Both the position numbers and the translations under genes were made by a program. 64,000 bases of DNA from Ruegeria sp. ANG-S4 (GTDB lineage: Bacteria; Pseudomonadota; Alphaproteobacteria; Rhodobacterales; Rhodobacteraceae). Every line of letters begins with the position of its first letter. The stretch's first letter is position 1. Below, in pieces: positions 18,302 through 25,401 of this stretch. Location of the stretch: contig NZ_JWLK01000005.1 of the NCBI RefSeq assembly GCF_000814005.1, forward strand, positions 496,001 to 560,000. The letters run 5' to 3'. Under the pieces are notes generated by a model. It saw only the letters and a list, made by a program, of their open reading frames with translations. It was not told where the DNA came from and searched no databases.

Positions 18302-19318
18302 TCAGGCGCGACGGCGACGTCTGCCGCGCCGCTCAGGCTGGACGCCTGTCTCTTCCGTGCCGTCCGAGTCGGATGAAAAGGCGCCCAGTGCCTGGGTTAT
18401 CTGGTCCAGCGTAGGGCGTGTGTTGCGCGGGATCGTGTCCAGCGCCTCACGCATTTTACGAAGGTGAACCGGCATGGTTCCACAGCAACCACCGATGATT
18501 GTTGCGCCCGCATCGCGGGCCATCACCGCATATTGTGCCATCAAGTCCGGCGTCCCGTCGTAGTGGATGCTGCCGTTGACGTATTTAGGAATGCCCGCGT
18601 TCCCTTTTGAGATCAAAGGACGTTCGGTACCCTGTGCAACAAATCCCAAAACCGTGCGCAGAATATCCGATGATCCGGTGCCGCAGTTTGCACCAAATGC
18701 GATTGGGGGATTTGGCAGAGTTTCAATAATCATTGCCAGATCCGCGGATGTCACGCCCATCATCGTGCGCCCGGCGGTATCGAAACTCATGGTTCCGCAC
18801 CACGGCATGTCGGCAAGAGCAAAAGCCTCGGCTGCCGCGCGAAACTCTTCCGGTGCGCTGATGGTCTCGACCCACAGAACGTCCGCTCCGCCTTCCTTGA
18901 TGGCCTCAGCTTGTTCATGGAACATTTCAACAGCGTCGCTGTGCGTCAGGCTGCCGACCGGCTCCATGATTTCGCCCGTCGGGCCAACCGATCCGGCCAC
19001 GACAACCGTGCGCCCGGCCTGATCCGCCAATTCGCGTCCCAATTCGGCCCCGATCCGGTTCAATTCGGCCACGCGGTTCTGGGCGTCGTGAAGTTTCAGA
19101 CGCGCTGCGGTGCCACCGAATGTATTGGTCAGAAACAGATCGCATCCCGCATCGATCCATCCTTTGTACAAGGCGCGAATCTTGTCTGGCGAGTCGACGT
19201 TCCAAAGCTCGGGCGCGTCGCCGGACTGAAGACCCATGTTGAACAGGTTCGTACCGGTCGCACCATCCGCCAGAATTGCGTCGTTGGTTTCCAAAAGCTT
19301 GCTGAGCGCGTTTGTCAT
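18302..19318 (-). CDS. bmt: Betaine-homocysteine S-methyltransferase
   Basis: This 338-residue zinc enzyme of the homocysteine methyltransferase family moves a methyl group from glycine betaine (or a similar donor) to homocysteine, forming methionine. Seen are ILADGATGTNLFNMGL at the N-terminus, FGANCGTGSSD (first Zn cysteine) and IIGGCCGTMPVHL (the cysteine pair). The C-terminus ends in a very basic RRGRRRRRA tail after an acidic serine stretch, not typical of the core fold. The start at MTNALSK is favoured over an upstream in-frame Met. The leader carries a perfect 17-base palindrome and a terminator-like hairpin. Marine roseobacters use betaine and DMSP as methyl donors, fitting the habitat implied by dmdA. 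Confidence 0.88.
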   Translation of the reverse strand: MTNALSKLLETNDAILADGATGTNLFNMGLQSGDAPELWNVDSPDKIRALYKGWIDAGCDLFLTNTFGGTAARLKLHDAQNRVAELNRIGAELGRELADQAGRTVVVAGSVGPTGEIMEPVGSLTHSDAVEMFHEQAEAIKEGGADVLWVETISAPEEFRAAAEAFALADMPWCGTMSFDTAGRTMMGVTSADLAMIIETLPNPPIAFGANCGTGSSDILRTVLGFVAQGTERPLISKGNAGIPKYVNGSIHYDGTPDLMAQYAVMARDAGATIIGGCCGTMPVHLRKMREALDTIPRNTRPTLDQITQALGAFSSDSDGTEETGVQPERRGRRRRRA

Positions 19319-19351
19319 TGGACTATTCCGAAAATTGGCCAAAAAGGCCGA

Positions 19352-19387
19352 CAAAAACAGAGACGCCCCGTGTCTCATGACCGGGGC
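19352..19387 (-). terminator. Hairpin with T tract between zeta subunit and bmt
   Basis: GCCCCG and CGGGGC form a 6 bp stem with an 11-base loop, followed on the minus strand by GTCTCTGTTTTTG. It can end the upstream zeta-subunit transcript or act as an attenuator in the bmt leader. A second hairpin, GGCC-AAAAA-GGCC, sits just before the bmt start. Confidence 0.5.
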
Positions 19388-19407
19388 ATCAAATCAAATT
19401 CATAAAA

Positions 19408-19424
19408 CTCATGAAGATCATGAG
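19408..19424. promoter_or_regulatory. Palindromic operator candidate upstream of bmt
   Basis: CTCATGA-AGA-TCATGAG is a perfect 7+7 inverted repeat 90 bases before the bmt start. It may bind a regulator of methionine or S-adenosylmethionine metabolism; the regulator is unknown. Confidence 0.4.
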
Positions 19425-19440
19425 TGTGGCGCAAATTGCG

Positions 19441-19758
19441 TCAGTTGACCTCGCTCAGGATCTGCGCTTTGGCTTCGGGAAGAAGTTCTGCCATCTTGGC
19501 GCGGATTTCTTCGGCCGACGACAAGCTGCCCAGATCGCCCGATACTTTGCGAACGACATCCTCGTGGCCGGCTTCTTCCATGTCGGCGATCACCACGGTT
19601 TTGGCATAGTCTTCTGCGTCGCCACCGGACTTGCCCAGCTTTTCAGCAGCCCAAAGGCCCAGAAGCTTGTTGCAGCGCGCTTGCGCCTTGAACTGCATTT
19701 CCTCGTCATGAGCGAATTTCGCTTCAAAGGCGTTTTCGCGTTCGTCAAAGGTGGTCAT
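19441..19758 (-). CDS. ATP synthase zeta subunit (DUF1476)
   Basis: The 105-residue, highly charged helical protein MTTFDERENAFEAKFAHDEE... with NKLLGLWAAEKLG belongs to DUF1476. That family was identified in Paracoccus as the zeta subunit that inhibits the F1 ATPase, acting like mitochondrial IF1 at its N-terminus. It prevents ATP hydrolysis when the proton gradient falls. The ATG at 19758 with the conserved start is used rather than one nine codons upstream. The gene stands alone, away from any atp operon, divergent from purC. Confidence 0.92.
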   Translation of the reverse strand: MTTFDERENAFEAKFAHDEEMQFKAQARCNKLLGLWAAEKLGKSGGDAEDYAKTVVIADMEEAGHEDVVRKVSGDLGSLSSAEEIRAKMAELLPEAKAQILSEVN

Positions 19759-19945
19759 TGGTTGAGGACCTCTTGGGTTACACATCGTTTACTGATGATA
19801 TGACTGTACACTGCGCAAGGTTCAAGGGATTTGCGCTGCGTCAAACTCCCCCGGTGCCGCGAACTTGCGGGAAAGCGGGGGTTGCACTATGAGGGCGCCA
19901 ACGCAGAGGGACTCATTCCTTCGCCCCGGACTGGAAAGGTCGCAA
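19759..19945. promoter_or_regulatory. Divergent promoter region, zeta subunit / purC
   Basis: These 187 bases separate two divergent genes and must carry both promoters. No clear repeat or riboswitch-like fold is visible by eye. Confidence 0.3.
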
Positions 19946-20701
19946 ATGGCGCGTCGCAAGAAAATCTACGAAGGCAAAGCCAAAATCCTCTATGAAGGCC
20001 CCGAACCGGGTACGATCGTGCAGTATTTCAAGGACGACGCTACCGCGTTCAACGCCGAAAAGAAGGACGTGATTGACGGCAAGGGCGTGCTGAACAACCG
20101 CCTCAGCGAGTTTTTCATGACCGGCCTGACGCAGATCGGCGTGCCAAACCACTTTATCCGCCGCCTGAACATGCGTGAACAACTGGTGCGCAACTGCGAG
20201 ATTGTGCCGCTGGAAGTGATTGTCCGCAATTATGCCGCCGGAACGATGTCGAAACGTTTGGGGATTGCCGAAGGCACACAGTTGCCGCGTCCGATTGTCG
20301 AATATTGCTATAAGGACGATTCACTGGGCGATCCGCTGGTCACCGAAGAGCATATCGCCGCCTTTGGCTGGGCCAGCCAGCAGGACATGGACGATATCCT
20401 GAGCCTTGCGTTGCGCGTGAACGATTTCATGAGCGGTGTGATGCTGGCCGTCGGGATTCGGTTGGTGGACTTCAAGATCGAGATCGGACGTATTTTCGAC
20501 GGCGACTACCAGCGATTGATCGTGGCCGATGAAATCAGCCCTGACGGCTGCCGCCTGTGGGATATCGAAACCGGTCAAAAGCTGGACAAAGACGTTTTCC
20601 GACGCGATCTGGGCAGTTTGACGGACGCGTATTCCGAAGTCGCGCGCCGTCTTGGCGTTTTGCCCAAAAGCAACGTCACGAAGCCGACGCTGATAAACTG
20701 A
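19946..20701 (+). CDS. purC: SAICAR synthetase
   Basis: PurC ligates aspartate to CAIR with ATP in purine synthesis. The 251-residue protein begins [20 protein letters not shown] and has the signature segments [16 protein letters not shown] and [15 protein letters not shown] plus [13 protein letters not shown]. The ATG at 19946 matches the conserved N-terminus; an in-frame ATG 27 codons earlier adds unrelated sequence. It heads a purC-purS-purQ run. Confidence 0.96.
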   Translation: MARRKKIYEGKAKILYEGPEPGTIVQYFKDDATAFNAEKKDVIDGKGVLNNRLSEFFMTGLTQIGVPNHFIRRLNMREQLVRNCEIVPLEVIVRNYAAGTMSKRLGIAEGTQLPRPIVEYCYKDDSLGDPLVTEEHIAAFGWASQQDMDDILSLALRVNDFMSGVMLAVGIRLVDFKIEIGRIFDGDYQRLIVADEISPDGCRLWDIETGQKLDKDVFRRDLGSLTDAYSEVARRLGVLPKSNVTKPTLIN

Positions 20702-20703
20702 AG

Positions 20704-20724
20704 CAACCCTGCCACGCAGGGTTG
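20704..20724 (+). other. Intercistronic stem-loop purC-purS
   Basis: CAACCCTG-CCACG-CAGGGTTG is a perfect 8 bp hairpin three bases after the purC stop, with no T tract. It could stabilise the purC message 3' end or mark an RNA processing site inside the operon. Confidence 0.45.
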
Positions 20725-20800
20725 TCCAGACAATTCAAGCGCGGTATCCCGCGCGCAAATAAACGGGCTGGCAATCGGTCCCAGAGTGGAGTTTTCGAAA

Positions 20801-21031
20801 ATGAAGGCACGGGTGCATGTGATGCTCAAAAACGGGGTGCTGGACCCGCAAGGCGAAGCCGTTCGGCACGCATTGGGTGCCATGGGCTTTGACCAAGTCG
20901 AAGGCGTCCGTCAGGGCAAGGTGATCGATCTGGAACTGGCCGAAGGTTCCACCGAAGCAGATATCACCGAGATGTGCGAAAAGCTGTTGGCCAACACGGT
21001 CATCGAACGGTACGAAATCGAATTGGTCTGA
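20801..21031 (+). CDS. purS: Phosphoribosylformylglycinamidine synthase subunit PurS
   Basis: The 76-residue PurS bridges PurL and PurQ and helps channel ammonia. It begins MKARVHVMLKNGVLDPQGEA and contains VEGVRQGKVIDLEL, the family hallmarks. The start after AGTGGAG is used; an alternate in-frame Met five codons earlier is possible. It is followed by purQ after 33 bases. Confidence 0.94.
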   Translation: MKARVHVMLKNGVLDPQGEAVRHALGAMGFDQVEGVRQGKVIDLELAEGSTEADITEMCEKLLANTVIERYEIELV

Positions 21032-21064
21032 GTTTTCTCAGGGTCCGACCTAGGAGGGTCCATC

Positions 21065-21733
21065 ATGCGCGCAGCCGTAATCGTTTTTCCCGGGTCCAAC
21101 TGTGACAGGGACCTCGCCGTTGCCTTCGAACGGGCCGGGTTTTCGGTCGATATGGTTTGGCACAAGGATTCCACCTTGCCCGATGGCGTCGATATCGTTG
21201 GGGTCCCGGGCGGTTTCTCTTATGGCGACTATCTGCGTTGCGGCGCCATAGCCGCACAATCGCCGATTTGCAAAGCCGTGGTGGAACACACTGAACGCGG
21301 CGGCTATGCGATGGGCATATGCAATGGGTTTCAGGTTTTGACAGAAACCGGCATTCTGCCGGGCGCTCTGCTGCGCAATGGCGGCCTGAAATACATTTGC
21401 CGCACCGTAGGGTTGAAGGTTGAAACCAGCAACAGCGCTTTCACCGAAGGATACAACGCCGGCGACGTGATCGACATTCCTATTGCGCATCATGACGGCA
21501 ACTATTTTGCTGACGACGAAACGCTGGCCGAGTTGAAAGATCAGGATCGTATTGCGTTCTCTTACACCGACAATCCCAACGGTTCGCGCGACGATATCGC
21601 TGGCATCCTGTCGCACAACCGGCGCGTGTTGGGGATGATGCCGCATCCCGAGCGGGCGGCGGATTCAGGCCACGGAGGCACCGATGGGGTGGCGCTGTTC
21701 CGCGCATTATCTGGTGTCCTGACGCCAGCGTGA
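21065..21733 (+). CDS. purQ: Phosphoribosylformylglycinamidine synthase subunit PurQ
   Basis: PurQ is the class I glutaminase giving ammonia to PurL. The 222-residue protein has [12 protein letters not shown] at the N-terminus, the nucleophile cysteine in [11 protein letters not shown], and the His-x-Glu pair in [10 protein letters not shown]. The ribosome site TAGGAGG lies 8 bases before the ATG. Its third partner purL is on the other strand near base 1000. Confidence 0.96.
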   Translation: MRAAVIVFPGSNCDRDLAVAFERAGFSVDMVWHKDSTLPDGVDIVGVPGGFSYGDYLRCGAIAAQSPICKAVVEHTERGGYAMGICNGFQVLTETGILPGALLRNGGLKYICRTVGLKVETSNSAFTEGYNAGDVIDIPIAHHDGNYFADDETLAELKDQDRIAFSYTDNPNGSRDDIAGILSHNRRVLGMMPHPERAADSGHGGTDGVALFRALSGVLTPA

Positions 21734-21769
21734 CTTGAGGTCGATGTCGCGGACGCGTAGCGTCGAGAG

Positions 21770-23548
21770 ATGAGTTCAGACGTTCAATCAGACGGCTCCG
21801 GGTTCCTGAACCGGCTCCGCGTGTCGCCACTCGGCTGGCGACTGCGTCTGGCGATTGCCATACTGTTGATTGTCACTGTGGCGACGGTCTGGATTACCAA
21901 TGGCCTGTTGACCAGCCGCTTCACGGAATCGACGCGCAACCGGGCCGAACTGCGCCTGGCGCTGTATTCCGGCAACTTGCTGAGCGAACTGCGCCGCAAC
22001 GCCATTGTTCCGCAATTGCTGTCGCGTGACCCAACGCTGATTTCAGCGCTGCAATCGAGCGATTACACTTTGTCCAGTCAGCGCCTGATTTCATTCGTCG
22101 AAGAAATCGGTGCCGCCTCGCTGGTTCTGTTGGACAGCGACGGGCTGACACGCGCCGCAACCGACCGCAACAAGCTGCAGGAAAGTCACCGAAATACTCC
22201 GTATTTTATCGACGCGATCCGGTCGAACGCCACGATTTTCTCGGTCATTCCACGCGAGTCGGGGGGGTATAGCTTCCTGTATTCGCGTCGGATCGAAGCC
22301 AATTCCGAGATTCTGGGCGTAATTGTGGTCGAAGTCGACTTGCAAAAGTTCGAACGTGCCTGGGCGGGTATCTCGGACGCGGTCATGGTCACGGACAGCA
22401 CCGGAACAATTATTCTGTCGACCGAGCCTCAGTGGCGCGGGTTGGATGAGAATGCGGCGATGCTGCGCCAACCGCCGCAGGGCGCGATCCAGCGCGCGAT
22501 CCGGGCAACGACGGATTGGACCGCGCTGCCCCCGGACGCCTATCTGCAGGGCGAGGCGGTGATGCGGATGGAGACGCGCATTCCGTTCCGCGGCTGGCAA
22601 ATGACCTCGTTCACCACATACTCGTCAATTCGCGAACGGGTTAACAGCGTTCTGGCGCTGGAAATCATGGCATTTGCGATTCTTCTGGCGCTGGCCTTTT
22701 ATGCCCTCAGCCGCAGGGCCACGTCGCGCATGACATTGTTCCAGCGCGAGTCGGCGGAGCTTCGCGCATTGAACTCGAGGCTACAGCGGGAAATTGCTGA
22801 GCGCGAAAGGGTTGAAAAGACGCTGGAAGTCGCCGAGCAAACGCTTGCCCAAAGTTCAAAACTTGCGGCCTTGGGCGAGATGTCGGCGGCAGTCAGTCAC
22901 GAACTGAATCAACCGCTGGCGGCGATGAAAACCTATCTGGCGGGGGCGCGGCTTTTGCTGCGTCGCGATCGGTCCGAAGAAGCACTGGCCAGCTTTGGCC
23001 GGATTGATGGGCTGATCGAACGAATGGGCGCGATTACGCGTCAGTTGAAGTCTTATGCCCGCAAGGGTGCTGACGCATTTTCCCCTGTAAATCTTGGCGA
23101 AGCGCTGGCTTCCTCGTTGTCCATGATGGAACCTCAGCTGCGGCAGCGCCATGTGAAAATTACCCAGATCCTGCCGGATGAACCCGTTATCGTGATGGGG
23201 GATCGCATGCGGATCGAACAGGTCATGGTCAACCTCTTGCGCAATGCGCTGGACGCGACCAAATCTGTTGATGAGCCCGATGTGGAAATTATTCTTGCGG
23301 CAGGCGATACTGCCGTCCTGACGGTGCGGGATAATGGCCACGGTATCGAGGACATCGAGAACCTGTTCGAGCCGTTCTACACCACCAAGCGACCCGGTGA
23401 CGGGGTCGGCCTGGGGCTTGCCATCTCGTCCGGGATCGTGAACGACCACGGGGGACGACTGACCGCCCGCAACGGACAGCACGGGGGCGCTGTTTTTGAA
23501 ATGCAGCTCCCGATACTTGGAAGCGACGGCCTTGAGGCCGCGGAGTAA
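21770..23548 (+). CDS. dctB: DctB-type sensor histidine kinase
   Basis: The 592-residue kinase has a membrane helix at about residues 28-46, a long periplasmic sensor region of the double-PAS DctB type, a second helix near 300-320, a coiled linker, and the kinase core. His377 lies in AAVSHELNQPLAAMKTYL; the ATP lid shows VMVNLLRNALDA and DNGHGI and GVGLGLAISSGIV. DctB proteins sense C4-dicarboxylates and phosphorylate DctD, the gene that follows 6-12 bases downstream. No dctPQM transporter is next to them, so the signal and targets remain uncertain. Confidence 0.87.
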   Translation: MSSDVQSDGSGFLNRLRVSPLGWRLRLAIAILLIVTVATVWITNGLLTSRFTESTRNRAELRLALYSGNLLSELRRNAIVPQLLSRDPTLISALQSSDYTLSSQRLISFVEEIGAASLVLLDSDGLTRAATDRNKLQESHRNTPYFIDAIRSNATIFSVIPRESGGYSFLYSRRIEANSEILGVIVVEVDLQKFERAWAGISDAVMVTDSTGTIILSTEPQWRGLDENAAMLRQPPQGAIQRAIRATTDWTALPPDAYLQGEAVMRMETRIPFRGWQMTSFTTYSSIRERVNSVLALEIMAFAILLALAFYALSRRATSRMTLFQRESAELRALNSRLQREIAERERVEKTLEVAEQTLAQSSKLAALGEMSAAVSHELNQPLAAMKTYLAGARLLLRRDRSEEALASFGRIDGLIERMGAITRQLKSYARKGADAFSPVNLGEALASSLSMMEPQLRQRHVKITQILPDEPVIVMGDRMRIEQVMVNLLRNALDATKSVDEPDVEIILAAGDTAVLTVRDNGHGIEDIENLFEPFYTTKRPGDGVGLGLAISSGIVNDHGGRLTARNGQHGGAVFEMQLPILGSDGLEAAE

Positions 23549-23560
23549 CGAGGAATGACT

Positions 23561-24895
23561 ATGGCACAGGCCATGAAAATCGCCATTGTGGACGACGAAC
23601 AGGACATGCGCCAATCCATCAGCCAATGGTTGGCGTTGTCCGGCTATGATACTGAAACCTTTTCCAGCGCAGAGGATGCGCTCAAGGTTTTGGGCCCGGA
23701 ATACCCGGGCATTGTGATCTCGGACATCAAGATGCCCGGTATGGATGGAATTCAGCTGTTGAAAAAGCTGATGGGGGCAGACAGCACGCTGCCCGTCATC
23801 ATGATCACCGGCCATGGTGATGTGCCTATGGCGGTCGAAGCCATGCGTGTTGGCGCGTTCGATTTCCTTGAAAAACCGTTCAACCCAGACCGCATGTCCG
23901 AGTTGGCGAAACGGGCCAGCAACGCGCGGCGTCTGACGTTGGACAACCGCGCCCTGCGGCGCGAATTGTCTGGCGGCACGCAGATCATGAACAAGCTGAT
24001 CGGCGCTAGCCCGGTCATGGAGCGGCTGCGCGAGGATATTCTGGATCTGGGGCAGGCTGACGGGCATGTTCTGATTGATGGTGAGACCGGCACCGGCAAG
24101 ACGTTGGTTGCTCACGCGCTGCACGCGGTTGGCAGCCGGGCAGGAAAGAAATTCGTTCTTGTGTCCTGTGCGGCGCTGGAAGAAGACGCGCTTTCGAAAC
24201 GCCTGTTTGGCCCGATGATGCCGGAAGACACCCAACTGCCCGCGATCGAAGAAGCGCGCGGTGGAACGCTGGTTCTGGAAGATGTCGAAGCCCTGAGTGA
24301 TACTTTGCAAGCCCGTTTGCTGAGCGTGATGAACGAGCAGGGCACGCCAGCGGAGACGCGCATTGTCGCGATCTCGAACTTGCAGGAGGCAGGCAAGACC
24401 AGCGAAGACGTGCTGCGCCCGGATCTGTTTTATCGACTGGCCGCGCTTCGCATCACCATGCCGCCGCTGCGTCAGCGGGGTGAAGACATTCTGACGCTCT
24501 TCACGCGCCTGAGCGAACAGTTCGCGGAAGAATACGGCTGCGACTCGCCACAGGTCAGCGCACAGGAAGCTGCGCAGCTGTTGCAGGCCCCGTGGCCCGG
24601 TAACGTACGGCAGTTGATCAATATTGCGGAACGGGCCGTGCTTCAGTCCCGGCGCGGGTCCGGTACGATTGCATCGCTTCTGATGTCCGATCATGAAGAA
24701 ATGCAGCCGGTGATGACGACCGAAGGCAAGCCGCTGAAGGAATATGTCGAAGCGTTCGAACGGATGTTGATCGACAATACGATGCGTCGCCACAAGGGTT
24801 CGATCGCGTCCGTGATGGAAGAACTCTGCCTGCCGCGTCGAACGCTGAACGAGAAAATGGCGAAGTACGGATTGCAACGCTCGGATTATCTGTAG
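23561..24895 (+). CDS. DctD-like response regulator lacking the GAFTGA loop
   Basis: This 444-residue regulator has a receiver domain with Asp55 in IVISDIKMPGMDG, an AAA+ domain, and a C-terminal Fis-type helix-turn-helix (SIASVMEELCLPRRTLNEKM). Walker A is intact (GETGTGKTLVAHAL), as are RPDLFYRLAALRI, PPLRQRGEDI and WPGNVRQL. The sigma-54 contact loop GAFTGA is absent: where it should be, the chain reads LFGPMMPEDTQLPAIEEARG. The Walker B acid pair is altered (LVLEDV instead of LFLDE). It may not act with sigma-54, as for Rhodobacter NtrC. The ATG used has GAGGA 6 bases before it; an ATG two codons earlier overlaps that site. Confidence 0.85.
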   Translation: MAQAMKIAIVDDEQDMRQSISQWLALSGYDTETFSSAEDALKVLGPEYPGIVISDIKMPGMDGIQLLKKLMGADSTLPVIMITGHGDVPMAVEAMRVGAFDFLEKPFNPDRMSELAKRASNARRLTLDNRALRRELSGGTQIMNKLIGASPVMERLREDILDLGQADGHVLIDGETGTGKTLVAHALHAVGSRAGKKFVLVSCAALEEDALSKRLFGPMMPEDTQLPAIEEARGGTLVLEDVEALSDTLQARLLSVMNEQGTPAETRIVAISNLQEAGKTSEDVLRPDLFYRLAALRITMPPLRQRGEDILTLFTRLSEQFAEEYGCDSPQVSAQEAAQLLQAPWPGNVRQLINIAERAVLQSRRGSGTIASLLMSDHEEMQPVMTTEGKPLKEYVEAFERMLIDNTMRRHKGSIASVMEELCLPRRTLNEKMAKYGLQRSDYL

Positions 24896-24902
24896 GGCAG
24901 GC

Positions 24903-24969
24903 GAGGGGGCCAGCCCCCTCTTGAGCCGCAGGCTCAATTCACCCCCGGGATATTTATGGCCAGATGAAG
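24903..24969 (+). repeat. Roseobacter-type intergenic repeat with two hairpins
   Basis: GAGGGGGC-CA-GCCCCCTC is followed at once by TTGAGCC-GCA-GGCTCAA and then the sequence CCCCCGGGATATTTATGG and CCAGATGAAG. This compound element (two GC-rich hairpins plus the CCGGGATATTTNTGGCCAGATGAAG tail) is one I associate from memory with many intergenic spaces of Roseobacter genomes, after genes, where it may work as a terminator. Only this copy was noticed in the window. Confidence 0.6.
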
Positions 24970-25401
24970 GGATCCTGCGCAGCGTTCTGCGGGCGCTGTG
25001 CAGTTTGCCCATTGTCTTTTCCACAGGACTGCTTTTATTGTGACCGAACGGGCCGGGCATTTTTGCGCCCTTAAGCCCCGAATCTTTGAGTTTCGCTGCT
25101 TTGCCGCTTGTGACGAACAACCAGGATGGCTTGGCAGACCGATTGTGCCCCAAGCGGGCAGTAGAGCACCTGAGCCCCAATTGTGGGTGAAAGGAATAAA
25201 TGGGCAGGCCGCGCAAGACCGCGCCTGTCGGAGAAGAACCGCGATGACGCGCGCGCAACGATTGAGTATACGGGCAGGGGGCCAATGCGCCACACCCTGC
25301 CGCGCGCCGTCCGATATCGCCCAGACAAGACACCACCCCAAATGCGCCTGTCCACCCGGACGGGCCAGGACGACGCGTTTGGCGCGGTGCACCAAGGACA
25401 A
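24970..25401 (+). promoter_or_regulatory. Long leader region of rne
   Basis: There is no convincing gene in these 430 bases. A strong hairpin, CTGCGCAGCG/CGCTGTGCAG with one G-U pair (24975-25003), lies at its start, and GGCAGGG/CCCTGCC can pair at about 25276-25305. Open frames in it look like extensions of rne with an Arg-rich, non-conserved composition. RNase E mRNAs in other bacteria have long leaders used for autoregulation, so this is probably the rne 5' untranslated region. Confidence 0.45.

Noticed and set aside
22856-25336. 826-codon open frame on the minus strand
   Set aside because: It is antisense to the dctB and dctD-like genes, both of which have clear domains; its translation is rich in His, Gln and Arg with no motif, typical of a high-GC shadow.
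25183-25401. N-terminal extension of RNase E
   Set aside because: The 73 extra residues are Arg-rich and non-conserved; the RNase E fold begins at MAKKMLIDATH.
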